In this document: in pieces, positions 1-9,940 of the stretch
Numbering within the stretch: position 1 is the first letter of the stretch
How the letters are laid out: every line of letters starts with the position of its first letter
Made by a program: the position numbers and the translations under genes
Source of the DNA: Beduini massiliensis
GTDB lineage: Bacteria > Bacillota_I > Bacilli_A > Erysipelotrichales > Coprobacillaceae
Assembly: GCF_000829905.1 (NCBI RefSeq)
Contig: NZ_CDPP01000003.1
Span: 186,001 to 250,000 of the forward strand
Direction of reading: 5' to 3'
Length of the DNA: 64,000 bases
Notes under the pieces: generated by a model
Seen by the model: only the letters and a program-made list of their open reading frames with translations
Told to the model about the DNA's origin: nothing
Database searches by the model: none

Positions 1-151
1 ATTGCTTTTTAATATAGTACATGTTATTTATATAAATATATCTGAACGGTTTGTGAGGATGATTGTTATTGCCATGAAATGATAAATGGGAGAACAGATA
101 TGCATTATGTTACAAAGGGAAGTATTTTCTCAAAAGTAGAAAGGGACAGAG

Positions 152-2458
152 ATGATAAAAAAGAGAAGAATAAATAAGATATTGTTATTATGTATATGTC
201 TGGGTTGGGGCTGGATCCAGACCGGGGCATACCAGGTGCAGGCTGCTAATATTGCTTCAGTCAGTTATGATGTTTCCACGGATTCGGTGAATTTGACAAA
301 TACCAATGAGACAGTCAGTATTACCGGAACAAGCGAGGAACAGAATACAACTGTTATATTAGACCAGCCAACGCTCCACTTAAATAATGTAAACATTCAA
401 GAGTCAAACAAGAATGTCATGTCTGGGGCGGATAATTCTAATATAAGTAAGCCAGCTTATTATGATGAGATTCCGGAAGAGCCTATGAACAAAACTGTAC
501 AAATAGCAGTGTCTGACAATGTGAATGGCAGGGAGTTTAAGCTGAATCATTCGGCAGCTATTGTAAAGAATAAGGTTCCTCAGGTGGAGAGTATGACTGT
601 AGATATAAAAGGAGAGGTAGAGTCAGAAGAAATATTTACGATTACGTTAACCGGAACACAAATGGAGGCTTTTCAAAACGGAACTTTAATGGCTATCATG
701 GAAATTCCAAAAAGCAATGTGACGTCACAGGCAACATTTAAACGTGTAAATGATAATCAGTGGAAAGCCAGTTTAAAAGCTCTGATGAACCGAACGGATC
801 AAACGCAGACATACCAGGTTCGTATCTCTGCACTGTCGAAGGACAATGAAAGTTATGACTATGATTTCCATGCAAATGCGTTTGTAGATTCCAGCAGTGC
901 GGATTTTGACAGTTGTATGACACCTGTATTCGTGAAGCCTAATTTGGATACTCCTTCATTTTCATTAAAGAATGGAGCGTTAAAGATTTCTAAAAATGTG
1001 GACGGTACAATCCAGGTCGAACAGCCGAATAGACAGGCAGTCACTCTTTTGCAAAAGAAATTGGCCATTTCAGATGGGACAACATTGGATTCATGGAAAA
1101 TTCTTTATGGAGACGATGGCTATAAAGAACAGCCATTGGTCGAGATTGGTGAGGGGGTAGAGGTTGAGATTGTCCTGGATGGTGATGTTTTGCAAAGAAT
1201 GCCGGGTTATAAAGCAAATACCATTGAGAGTCAAGGTGATGTTGTGCTGAAACTGGACACAGCAGCCCGCTCAATTATATATGGAGATATTGATTTGGGA
1301 AAAAATAGTATATTAAAGGTGGGTGTAGTGGAGGTCGATGGATACGTCACAGCTGATCAGGTAAAAGTAGAAACATCAGGGGTTTTTCTCGTCGGGGATA
1401 CACTGACTGCCAGGCAAATAGTCACTGATCAGGCAGTCATCTATGCGGATAGTTTAAAAGTGGCAGATTCTGCTGTTTTTAATGAAAGTTTAGTGCACTT
1501 TCAAAATATCAGCAATTCCGTGCTGCCGACTTTAAATTATTCCATCTTTGGTGTTCAAAACGGATTTAACGAAGTTTTAAAAGATTCGGACAATCAGACG
1601 TTAAAGGAGACGGATATCACTCTCCCACTGCTGATGTCACATGGAGATTATCCATTCCCGGCTTTAAAAGAGGTGATTTTCTCCGCAAATCAGGGAGAAA
1701 ACTGGCATACAGTAGATCTCAGTGAAAAAAATGTCGACTATGATATTTTTAAATATTTTTTTATGTCAGATATCCCTGTACTCTATGTGCAGGAGGACAT
1801 CTCCGCTGTTCTTGTGAAGATTGCAAACAGGATCTATCAGTATGATATCGACGGAAAGGCATTTGAGAATGAATTGATTCTTCATTTGGATAAAAATGAA
1901 TTGGCTTCCCAGGGAACTACGCCGCAGGTGGAACTGGGATTGCAGAATAAGGGAACTGTAGATTTGCCCTATGTCAATTACCAACTATCCGGGCAGGATG
2001 GGGACAAGATGCAGATATTGGAAAAGGCCAGTCGTTCAATGATGATGAACATTGCGGCCGGAGACCAGAAGAATGTGGCAGTTGGATTAAAAGAGGGGAT
2101 GAACGCTGGGACGTACAAGGCAGAAATGGAGGTTTCTATTGGAGATTTAAATCTATATAAGATACCAGTTACCTTAACAAAACAGGAGAAGCAGCCCGAA
2201 ACAACTGATCCATCGGGAGGAATAGACAGTCATCCCGAAACAACTGAACCGTCGGGAGGAACAAACAGTCAGCCCGGCACCGATGTGGACAAGCAAACGG
2301 ATAAACAGTCCGGTTTGGATTCATTAGGAAATCCTGCAGGTGGAAATACAAAAAATGGGAATGTGAAGTCTGGTGATACGGCTCCTGTTAGTCTGTACTT
2401 TAGCACTCTTGTTGCATCAATTGCTGTAATAGGCGTGGTGGGGTGTTTTGTTTTATAA
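152..2458 (+). CDS. Putative cell-envelope protein with frameshifted C-terminal anchor
   Basis: I do not recognise the 768-residue protein as a known family. It has an N-terminal signal peptide (KKRR, then a hydrophobic stretch, likely cleavage after VQA near residue 31). A long beta-rich, Thr/Asn/Val-rich extracellular part follows. Residues about 685-735 form a low-complexity linker with the repeated unit PETTxPSGG. The end is a hydrophobic segment that stops abruptly at FVL. Skipping one G of the GGGG run at 2440-2443 instead reads through to GVLFYKKKAKK and a stop at 2475-2477. That is the expected membrane anchor with a basic tail, so the gene carries a 1-nt insertion or an assembly error. 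No LPxTG is present. The start follows an AGGGACAG ribosome-binding site. Base composition is richer in GC than the downstream chromosomal genes, which suggests transfer. Confidence 0.7.
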   Translation: MIKKRRINKILLLCICLGWGWIQTGAYQVQAANIASVSYDVSTDSVNLTNTNETVSITGTSEEQNTTVILDQPTLHLNNVNIQESNKNVMSGADNSNISKPAYYDEIPEEPMNKTVQIAVSDNVNGREFKLNHSAAIVKNKVPQVESMTVDIKGEVESEEIFTITLTGTQMEAFQNGTLMAIMEIPKSNVTSQATFKRVNDNQWKASLKALMNRTDQTQTYQVRISALSKDNESYDYDFHANAFVDSSSADFDSCMTPVFVKPNLDTPSFSLKNGALKISKNVDGTIQVEQPNRQAVTLLQKKLAISDGTTLDSWKILYGDDGYKEQPLVEIGEGVEVEIVLDGDVLQRMPGYKANTIESQGDVVLKLDTAARSIIYGDIDLGKNSILKVGVVEVDGYVTADQVKVETSGVFLVGDTLTARQIVTDQAVIYADSLKVADSAVFNESLVHFQNISNSVLPTLNYSIFGVQNGFNEVLKDSDNQTLKETDITLPLLMSHGDYPFPALKEVIFSANQGENWHTVDLSEKNVDYDIFKYFFMSDIPVLYVQEDISAVLVKIANRIYQYDIDGKAFENELILHLDKNELASQGTTPQVELGLQNKGTVDLPYVNYQLSGQDGDKMQILEKASRSMMMNIAAGDQKNVAVGLKEGMNAGTYKAEMEVSIGDLNLYKIPVTLTKQEKQPETTDPSGGIDSHPETTEPSGGTNSQPGTDVDKQTDKQSGLDSLGNPAGGNTKNGNVKSGDTAPVSLYFSTLVASIAVIGVVGCFVL

Positions 2459-2579
2459 GAAAAAAGCTAAGAAATAAAAGGTAATCATTTGAAAACTATG
2501 TATAATTAATATCAGCATAGATTCTAAGGAGGTATATTGGTGTGACCTCCCATAAGCTTGAGGTGGTTAGAGAGAGCAA

Positions 2580-2615
2580 AGTGCCGGAAACATTGAATTT
2601 CCGGCACTCTTTCTT
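2580..2615 (+). terminator. Strong intrinsic terminator
   Basis: A perfect 11-bp stem (AGTGCCGGAAA / TTTCCGGCACT) with a 7-nt loop is followed by a T-rich tract. It lies 100 bp after the envelope-protein gene. Confidence 0.8.
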
Positions 2616-2662
2616 TAGCAGCTTTAGCTTACAGTAAAAAATTCCCAATGATAAGCAGTGAT

Positions 2663-2990
2663 TTATTTATTGTTATTACGGAAATGTTTTGGTGAAGAAC
2701 CATATACTCCTTTAAATGTAGGGGAAGAGTGTAACTGATTACTATAGACTACAACATTACCGATTTCATTTATGGAAAGTTCAGTGGTAATAATTAGCTG
2801 CGCGGCTTTTGAGATTTGATTAGATACTCTTGTGACCTTGTCCCAGGATATCCTTAAAAAGCTTGAGTAAATGATTGCGATGTATGTTACACTGAGCAGC
2901 AATAGACTCTACAGAAATATCATTCATAAAATTTTTTCTATATATAAAAGGGCAGTCTGCATAAGAGAGAAGAGAACAGATGGCAGATAC
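2663..2990 (-). pseudogene. AraC-family regulator remnant (C-terminal HTH), frameshifted
   Basis: Two minus-strand reading frames together give the two helix-turn-helix units of an AraC C-terminus. The first reads NDISVESIAAQCNIHRNHLLKLF. The second, in another frame from about 2840 downward, reads ISKAAQLIITTELSINEIG and continues to YGSSPKHFR. The switch of frame near 2835-2850 and the missing N-terminal sensor domain show that it is non-functional. It lies next to a dead integrase fragment, so the stretch looks like debris of a mobile element. Confidence 0.6.
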
Positions 2991-3128
2991 TTTTGGGGAA
3001 CAGCAATCCGTGTATTCATGGAAATTGGCCGCCGCGGACAGATTGCTGAAAGGAAAACGTGACTGTGTGTCACTACGGGAAAAAGAAGCAGAGATACGCA
3101 AAGACCTAAAGGATGATATAAACGCTTT

Positions 3129-3319
3129 GCTAACTTTACGCCAAACATCACACCACATATCCTGTGCCACATGTTCTGTAGCCATTTAGCGAATAAGAAC
3201 ATGAACCCAATGCGCTTGCAGTATATCATGGGTCATTCTAATATCAATATTACGCTGAATCTAAACGCCATGTGTCACTGGATGGTGTAAAGACTGAAAT
3301 GGTAAATCTGATAGCGTAA
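3129..3319 (+). pseudogene. Tyrosine-integrase C-terminal remnant
   Basis: One frame from 3129 reads ANFTPNITPHILCHMFCSHLANKN and then LQYIMGHSNINITLN. This is the end of an integrase related to those of conjugative transposons. After a frameshift near 3280 it ends LDGVKTEMVNLIA, with a stop at 3317-3319. The HxxR-type catalytic motif (normally LRHTFC) is mutated to LCHMFC, so the catalytic Arg is lost. The N-terminus is absent. It marks the right edge of a decayed element. Confidence 0.65.
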
Positions 3320-3361
3320 TAATTTACCACTTATTTACTACTTTCCAAAGATAAAACATGA

Positions 3362-3460
3362 GAATTTATGAAAAGAAACGTGAAGTATCTACCGATAGTA
3401 AAAATGCCCGTAAATTCTGTAGAATAAAACTTTGCGGACATATACGAATTTATGAAAAGA
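3362..3460. repeat. 15-bp direct repeat downstream of the dead integrase
   Basis: GAATTTATGAAAAGA occurs at 3362-3376 and again at 3446-3460, just after the integrase remnant. It may be a leftover attachment site or recombination scar. The 3320-3750 stretch is otherwise AT-rich and holds no gene that I can see. Confidence 0.35.
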
Positions 3461-3760
3461 TAATCAGAAACCTATTTTAAGGTTAATTAATCTTATTATA
3501 CTTCTTATCGTTAAAGAAACAGAATCAATTTTACCATTCTTATTCTTACTTATACTTTTTATGATAAGAAAAAGGTGGCCATTTTATCTTCTAATTGATA
3601 GGGTATATAATAACAAGTTTCTATTTATTTATAGTAGCCATTAGAAATTCATTTATTTAGAAAGTAAAACATAAATTAGTTAAGAAAAATGGTATAATGG
3701 GATTACATCTGATTGTTTTAAAAAATCAAGGGATTTATCAGTAATAGGAGAGTGATTTTG

Positions 3761-6484
3761 GTGAAAAGAAAATTGTCGAAAATGCGAGTTGCAGCAGTTC
3801 CGTTTGTTTTATGTATTGCCTTAATATTAAGTGGAATACTGTCGGTTCAATCAATCAATAATTTGCAAGGAAATGCACGCATTATTAATTATACCGGAAT
3901 CGTTCGTGGAGCTACTCAAAGATTAATCAAAAAGGAACTGAATTATAATCCCGATGATAGTTTAATGGAACGTATTGATGATATTTTAGTTGGGCTTGAT
4001 GAAGGCAGTAAAGAATTGAATTTAATTAAACTTAATGCAGAGGAATTTCAATCTTTGCTTTTGCAAATGCAGACAGAATGGGAAGAAATAAAAACGGAGA
4101 TTGCATTATATCGCCAGCAGGAAACATCAGGTGAGCGTTTATTTAATTTAAGTGAAGACTTTTTTAATTTGGCAGATGAAACGGTTATGGCCGCTGAAGT
4201 TTATACTGAAAAAGTGGTAATGAATGCACGGAACCAATTATTTTATATGAATGGTATTTTTATCTTATTGGCAGGGTTATGTACCGTGTATGCTTTTATG
4301 CAAGAAAAACGTCGTATTCAGCTGAATGCCGCGGAAGAAGAAAATCGCAAAAAAGGAGAGCAGCTTTCACAGCGATTTCAGGAATTATTAGTTCCTATGA
4401 ATGAGATTACCGAATTATTATATGTCTCTGATATCGAAACAAATGAACTCTTATTTGCCAATGAAATGGGGAAAAAGACCTTTCATATTACAGATGATGC
4501 GCATTTAAAATGTTATAAGGCATTGCAGGGATTAGATGCGCCTTGTCCGTTTTGCACTACCCAACATTTAAAAGAGGGAGAAACGTATACGTGGGAGCAT
4601 ACTAATTTAATTACGCATCGCCATTATTTATTAAAGGATCGTCTCATGGAATGGAATGGACGTCCGGCAAGAATGGAGATCGCTTTTGATATCACGGATG
4701 CAGCTAATGAAAAAAATGAATTGAAAAATAGATTAGAACGAGATAATGTTCTTGTTGAATGTATTCGGGAATTTTATCGTAATCAGGATATGCTGGATGC
4801 ATCGTCGCATGTATTAAAAAGAATCGGTGAATTGTTTTCAGCCGATCGTGCTTACATTTTCTCTTTTCATGGAGAGGCTATATCCAATATTGCAGAGTGG
4901 TGTCAAGAGGAAATTGAACCCCAGATAGAACACCTGCAAAACCTGCCTAAATCAGAATTCCAAATCTGGCTGAATATGTTTGATCATCAACAGAATATAG
5001 TGATTCATGATCTAAATGATATTAAAGAGATGTCCTATGAATATGCATTTCTTGCACAGCAGGGAATTCAAAATGTGATTATGGTGCCATTGGAACGTGA
5101 TGGACAGTTAGACGGCTGCATTGGATTAGATAACCCTGAGCATAAACTTATGGAAAATGCGGTCACATTTTTAGAAACGCTTCGCTATTACATTATGCTG
5201 GCAATGCGAAGAGAAGAAGATGAAAAAGCACTGTATCACTTAAGCTATGTAGATACGCTGACTTCTTTTTATAATCGAAATCGCTATATCCAAGATATTA
5301 ACCGGCTGAAAGAAAAAGAAGAATCTGTGGGGGTTATTTATTTAGATGTAAATGGATTAAAAGAAATCAATGATCGATTTGGACATGATGCCGGAGATGC
5401 CCTATTGAAAAAATGTGCAAAAATAATTCAAAAGAGTATTATAAACGGATCTTTTTATCGCATTGGCGGTGATGAGTTTATTATTATCTGTTTGGGAATA
5501 GAAGAAGAATCGTTTAAGGAACACCTTTACGGGTTAAAAAATAATTTATCTCATGAGGAATGCACTGCTGCGATTGGTTATAAATGGGAAAACAACTGTC
5601 ATCATATTCAAAAAATCATTAATCAGGCAGATGAATTTATGTATACCGATAAAAAAGAGTTTTATCACCGTCATCTTGAAACAGGACGTTATCGTCATCA
5701 AAATGATGTGCTGGATTATTTGTCTGATCCGTCTTTACTCAAAGATAAAATTGCCAATAAAAAGTTCCAAGTATACTTACAGGCAAAGCTTGATGTTGAG
5801 ACACATGCTTTAGTAGGTGCAGAAGCTTTAGTTCGCTATTTAGATGATGATGGAATGATTCAGCCACCGGATCGTTTTATTCCCGTGTTAGAAAATACGT
5901 ATCAAATCAGTAAAATAGATTTTTATGTTTTTGAAACAATCTGTGCTCAATTACAGACGTGGCAAAAGCAAGGAAAACAACTGTTTCCAATATCAAGTAA
6001 CTTTTCACGTATTACATTTATGGAAGAAAACTTGCTGGAAAAATTGGAAACGATCATTCAAAAATATGGGATTTCCAAACAATATTTAGAAGTAGAGATT
6101 ACAGAAAGTACCTGTTCATCGAATTGTAAAGGGTTAACAGATCAAATCAATCAAATCAGAGAAGCCGGATTCTTAGTTTCAGTCGATGATTTTGGGGCTG
6201 AAAGTTCAAATCTCGCACTATTGGCAACGGCCCAATTTGATATTTTAAAGATAGATCAAGGTTTTGTTAAAGATATTGTGTCGAATACTTATGCACAATC
6301 GATTGTAGAAGCTATGGTAGGCGTGTGCAATAAAAGAGGGATTCATCTGATTGCAGAAGGAGTAGAAAATGAAGAACAGTTTGAAGTTTTAAAAAACTGT
6401 GGGGTTAAAACCGTGCAGGGGTTCCTTTTTAGTAAGCCGATCCCTATGAAACAGTATGAATGGCGTTATCTAAATACTAAATAA
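3761..6484 (+). CDS. Membrane-bound GGDEF/EAL cyclic-di-GMP protein
   Basis: The roughly 907-residue sensor protein has two membrane segments (about residues 10-30 and 160-180) enclosing a helical extracellular domain. A PAS-like region (LLYVSDIETNELLFANEMG, with a CPFC motif) and a GAF-like region (about 330-490) follow. The GGDEF domain has an intact GGDEF signature (YRIGGDEFIII), which is expected of a diguanylate cyclase. The EAL domain shows EALVRY, ITEST, DDFG and IAEGVE motifs, consistent with c-di-GMP phosphodiesterase activity. Both catalytic motifs look intact, so the protein may be bifunctional. The ribosome-binding site AGGAG at 3746-3750 favours the GTG at 3761, or the TTG at 3758, over the GTG at 3752, which is too close. 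It is a single gene with its own terminator. Confidence 0.9.
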   Translation: MKRKLSKMRVAAVPFVLCIALILSGILSVQSINNLQGNARIINYTGIVRGATQRLIKKELNYNPDDSLMERIDDILVGLDEGSKELNLIKLNAEEFQSLLLQMQTEWEEIKTEIALYRQQETSGERLFNLSEDFFNLADETVMAAEVYTEKVVMNARNQLFYMNGIFILLAGLCTVYAFMQEKRRIQLNAAEEENRKKGEQLSQRFQELLVPMNEITELLYVSDIETNELLFANEMGKKTFHITDDAHLKCYKALQGLDAPCPFCTTQHLKEGETYTWEHTNLITHRHYLLKDRLMEWNGRPARMEIAFDITDAANEKNELKNRLERDNVLVECIREFYRNQDMLDASSHVLKRIGELFSADRAYIFSFHGEAISNIAEWCQEEIEPQIEHLQNLPKSEFQIWLNMFDHQQNIVIHDLNDIKEMSYEYAFLAQQGIQNVIMVPLERDGQLDGCIGLDNPEHKLMENAVTFLETLRYYIMLAMRREEDEKALYHLSYVDTLTSFYNRNRYIQDINRLKEKEESVGVIYLDVNGLKEINDRFGHDAGDALLKKCAKIIQKSIINGSFYRIGGDEFIIICLGIEEESFKEHLYGLKNNLSHEECTAAIGYKWENNCHHIQKIINQADEFMYTDKKEFYHRHLETGRYRHQNDVLDYLSDPSLLKDKIANKKFQVYLQAKLDVETHALVGAEALVRYLDDDGMIQPPDRFIPVLENTYQISKIDFYVFETICAQLQTWQKQGKQLFPISSNFSRITFMEENLLEKLETIIQKYGISKQYLEVEITESTCSSNCKGLTDQINQIREAGFLVSVDDFGAESSNLALLATAQFDILKIDQGFVKDIVSNTYAQSIVEAMVGVCNKRGIHLIAEGVENEEQFEVLKNCGVKTVQGFLFSKPIPMKQYEWRYLNTK

Positions 6485-6503
6485 TAATGTACGATTGTCA
6501 ATG

Positions 6504-6537
6504 AAACTGCCCGATATAAATAGGCAGTTTTATTTGT
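6504..6537 (+). terminator. Intrinsic terminator after the GGDEF/EAL gene
   Basis: The stem AAACTGCC / GGCAGTTT has an 11-nt loop and is followed by TTATTTG. Confidence 0.7.
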
Positions 6538-6624
6538 TATAGGGCACTCTCATTGAGGTATTAAAATAGATTAAGTATAATGAATGAGAATAGTAAGTCA
6601 ATATTCATATAAAGGAGAAACGAT

Positions 6625-7554
6625 ATGGAACATTATAAAAGTAAAAGTGAATATCAGCATCGTATTAATAAAGTTCAGGACTATATTGAAGCTCATCCTT
6701 TTGAGTCTTTTACACTGGCAGAACTTGCACACGTTGCCGGATTTTCTAAATACCATTTTCATCGCATTTTTAAAGCAGTAACTCATGAATCTTTATCTCA
6801 GTATGTCCATCGTTTTAAGTTGGAAAAAGCAACCCATCTTTTGGGACAACGTGATGATATGAGTATTACCGATATTGCTTATCATTTGGGATTCACGGAT
6901 TCAGCTGTTTTTTCAAGAAGCTTTAAACAAATGTACAAGATCAGTCCTAATGATTATCGTAAAAATTATCGCAAGAATTGCAAAGACCAATATAATATTT
7001 CCAGATACAATCAAAGTGTATCAGACATGGGAAAAAGCGTATCTAAAGAAAAGGTGAGAGGACAAGTAGAAATCGTAAAAGTAGAAAAGATGAGGGTCGC
7101 TTATGTTCGTTTTACCGGAAACTATGGAGAGCTTGCAGAGCAGTTTTCTGCTTTATTGAATCGCTTATTCAAGATTGCTCAAGAACAGCATTTATTGGAT
7201 GAAAAAACAAAAGTGTTATCTGTTTATCATGATCATCCTGAATTTACGGAACCGGATTATTTCAAGACCAGTATCGCGGTGACGATTGCAGAGGATGTCA
7301 AGGTAGATGAAAATTGTGGTCTAGGAGTGATGGAGCTGCCTGCAGGGCAATATCTTGTAGGACATTTTTACATTGAACAGGATCATTACAGTGCAGCATG
7401 GGATTATATTTATGAAGAATGGCTGACAACAAGCGGTTATGTACCGTGTGACAGTTGTCCATTTGAAATGTATATGAATGATCACTCCGTCGATCCTAAT
7501 AATATGCATTTAGTAGATATTTATTTGCCGGTAGAACCCATCGTTTTATCTTAG
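6625..7554 (+). CDS. AraC-family regulator with GyrI-like effector domain
   Basis: The 309-residue regulator has an N-terminal AraC DNA-binding domain (about residues 8-110, with FTLAELAHVAGFSKYHFHRIFK, and ISPNDYRK at the end of the second HTH). A short linker joins it to a C-terminal GyrI-like small-molecule-binding domain (about 145-305, VRFTGNYGELAEQFSALLNRL and later DIYLPVEP). This architecture is typical of regulators such as Rob and of drug- or stress-responsive activators. The ribosome-binding site AAAGGAGA precedes the ATG. It lies 49 bp upstream of the UvrA-like gene on the same strand and probably controls that gene and the beta-lactamase-fold gene. Confidence 0.85.
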   Translation: MEHYKSKSEYQHRINKVQDYIEAHPFESFTLAELAHVAGFSKYHFHRIFKAVTHESLSQYVHRFKLEKATHLLGQRDDMSITDIAYHLGFTDSAVFSRSFKQMYKISPNDYRKNYRKNCKDQYNISRYNQSVSDMGKSVSKEKVRGQVEIVKVEKMRVAYVRFTGNYGELAEQFSALLNRLFKIAQEQHLLDEKTKVLSVYHDHPEFTEPDYFKTSIAVTIAEDVKVDENCGLGVMELPAGQYLVGHFYIEQDHYSAAWDYIYEEWLTTSGYVPCDSCPFEMYMNDHSVDPNNMHLVDIYLPVEPIVLS

Positions 7555-7603
7555 CTGTTTTCCATCTCTGATTAGATCGTGAATTTAATGATGAGGTGAT
7601 GAA

Positions 7604-9940
7604 ATGAAAGAAATAAAGATTAAAGGGGCACATCTCCATAATTTGAAAAATATAGATGTAACCTTGCCTAAAAACAAATTAATTGTGGCAACAGGAGTCA
7701 GTGGATCAGGAAAATCCAGTTTAGTTTTTGATATTATTTTCGAGGAAGGACGTAAACAATATCTGCAGTCTTTAGGCATGCTGACTAACTTAGAAGAATC
7801 TTATAAATTTGATTCAATTGAAGGGATCGGTCCCACAATTGCCGTTCATCAAAATACGATTCGTCAAAGTAATCCACGTTCTACTATTGGGACACGAACC
7901 GGAATCCTGCATATGCTGACACTTTTATATTCCAGCGAAGGGAAAGTGAAAAATGAGGATTATGATGAGGATGAACATTTTGGACCGAGCTTCTTTTCCT
8001 ATAATTCAGCTAGTGGAATGTGTCTTCATTGTTCAGGAAAAGGTGCCCATTATGAAATCAATCTCGAGCAGCTTGTCAGCGATGATAAGATGACATTAAA
8101 AGAAGTTTTTATTCAATCAAAAGTAACGCCGGGATATATGAATATTTTAAAGAAACGGTTTGAAGCTTATTTTGATATGCCCTTTGTTTCATTGCCTAGT
8201 GAAGTAAAAGAAGAGGTCATCTATGGGCGTTTTGAGTTAGGAAAAAGCAGTTATTGTTTAATGAAAGCTTTTGAAAATCGTCAGCGCAAAGGTGAAGCTG
8301 TTCAGGATTTTTATGCACTGCAGCCATGTGTTGAGTGTCACGGTTATCGTATCGGTATAGAGGCAAGAAGTGTTTTTATTCATGGAAAACACATTGGAGA
8401 ATTATGTCTGATGCCTGTTTCTGACCTCCATACGTTTCTTTTAGAGACCCTTGAAACAGAAAGTTACAGTCCGCTTGGAAGTAACTTGATTCAAGATATC
8501 CTTATTAAATTAAAGCATTTAATGAGTGCTAAACTGGGCTATTTAACGCTTTATCGGGAATTATCTTCATTAAGCGGCGGAGAGCTGCAGAGACTATTTT
8601 TAAATTCTCATTTGGATAGTAAAATGGATTCTCTAATTTATGTTTTAGATGAGCCGACAGCCGGACTTCATGCTTCTGAAAAAGAAGAAATCATTGCTTC
8701 CATTCAACAGTTAAAGGAGATTGGCAACACAGTTATCGTTGTTGAACATGATAAAAATACAATCCAACAGGCAGATCACATTATTGATATCGGTCCCTTT
8801 GCCGGGCGTTTAGGCGGGCAGATTGTTTATCAAGGGGATGTCGCCGGTTTATTGAAATCTTCTGATTCTGTTACCGGGAACTATTTATCAGGTAAAAAGA
8901 AACTGCCCATTAGAAAGTTTCGACCGATAATTGATAAAACCTCATTTCTGACGATATCCAACGCCAAAACGAATAACCTTAAGAATATCTCTGTGGGAAT
9001 ACCTTTACATGCGCTTGTGGGCATTGCCGGGAAATCCGGAAGCGGGAAAAGCTCATTGATCTTTGATACATTGCTTCCTTTACTGCGAACACATTTTAAA
9101 TATGGATATCAAGACGGTATTAGGACTAAGACAACAGTAAAGGCAAAAGCAGATGGTTTAATAGGCGTGGAAGCAATCGCCGGATATGCGGAAATATCCC
9201 AAGCTCCGATTGGCCGCAACAGCAATTCAAATCCCGCTTCCTACATTGGCATTTGGGATAAAATTAGGGCATTGTATGCCAAACAGGAGGAAGCTGTTGC
9301 TCAAGGGATGCATGAAGGCTATTTTTCATTCAATTCAAAGGGTGGCTGTGGCAAATGTAAGGGGAGTGGATATGAAAAAATATGGTTAGGAGAGCATCTC
9401 AGCATTAATAAAACCTGTCCCAAATGCTTAGGAAAACGATTTAATCAAGAAACACTTTCCGTTCATTATAAAGGAAAATCAATTGCCGAGGTGCTTGAGA
9501 TGAGTGTTGATGAGGCGATTGCATTCTTTTGTGATCACTCAGCTATATTAAATCCATTAAAGATTCTGCAGCAGATTGGAATGGGCTATATCCAATTAGG
9601 ACAACCAACACCAACACTAAGCGGTGGGGAATCACAGCGAATCAAACTGGCAAAAGAAATAGGCAGAAAAAGAAAAGGGAATATTCTGTACATCCTTGAT
9701 GAACCTACGACAGGGCTTAGTCAATATGATATCGCTAAATTGATTGAACTATTAGATCAGCTTGTGAAACAAGGCAATTCTGTTATTGTGATTGAACATG
9801 ATACCGATGTGTTAAAAATCTGTGACTATCTGATTGAATTAGGACCTAACGGAGGAACAACAGGTGGCTATATTATTGCCAAGGGAACTCCCAAAGAGAT
9901 TAAGAAAATTGAAAGTTCAGTGACAGGGAGGTATCTCTAA
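7604..9940 (+). CDS. UvrA-like dual ATPase (UvrA2/drug-resistance type)
   Basis: The 778-residue protein has the UvrA plan: Walker A GVSGSGKSSL, an inserted zinc module (CLHC...CVEC), LSGGELQR, VLDEPTAGLH, then a second Walker A GKSGSGKSSL, a second zinc module (CGKC...CPKC), LSGGESQR and ILDEPTTGLS. It is about 160 residues shorter than housekeeping UvrA, lacking most of the UvrB-binding insertion. Such short paralogues are known from antibiotic producers and drug-resistance clusters, where they protect DNA from intercalators. A role in repair or toxin sensing is inferred. The stop codon overlaps the next start (TAATG), so translation is coupled. Confidence 0.85.
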   Translation: MKEIKIKGAHLHNLKNIDVTLPKNKLIVATGVSGSGKSSLVFDIIFEEGRKQYLQSLGMLTNLEESYKFDSIEGIGPTIAVHQNTIRQSNPRSTIGTRTGILHMLTLLYSSEGKVKNEDYDEDEHFGPSFFSYNSASGMCLHCSGKGAHYEINLEQLVSDDKMTLKEVFIQSKVTPGYMNILKKRFEAYFDMPFVSLPSEVKEEVIYGRFELGKSSYCLMKAFENRQRKGEAVQDFYALQPCVECHGYRIGIEARSVFIHGKHIGELCLMPVSDLHTFLLETLETESYSPLGSNLIQDILIKLKHLMSAKLGYLTLYRELSSLSGGELQRLFLNSHLDSKMDSLIYVLDEPTAGLHASEKEEIIASIQQLKEIGNTVIVVEHDKNTIQQADHIIDIGPFAGRLGGQIVYQGDVAGLLKSSDSVTGNYLSGKKKLPIRKFRPIIDKTSFLTISNAKTNNLKNISVGIPLHALVGIAGKSGSGKSSLIFDTLLPLLRTHFKYGYQDGIRTKTTVKAKADGLIGVEAIAGYAEISQAPIGRNSNSNPASYIGIWDKIRALYAKQEEAVAQGMHEGYFSFNSKGGCGKCKGSGYEKIWLGEHLSINKTCPKCLGKRFNQETLSVHYKGKSIAEVLEMSVDEAIAFFCDHSAILNPLKILQQIGMGYIQLGQPTPTLSGGESQRIKLAKEIGRKRKGNILYILDEPTTGLSQYDIAKLIELLDQLVKQGNSVIVIEHDTDVLKICDYLIELGPNGGTTGGYIIAKGTPKEIKKIESSVTGRYL

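Noticed and set aside
2980-3189. Plus-strand ORF of 69 codons
   Set aside because: It runs across the junction of two decayed fragments in opposite orientations and has no coherent motif.
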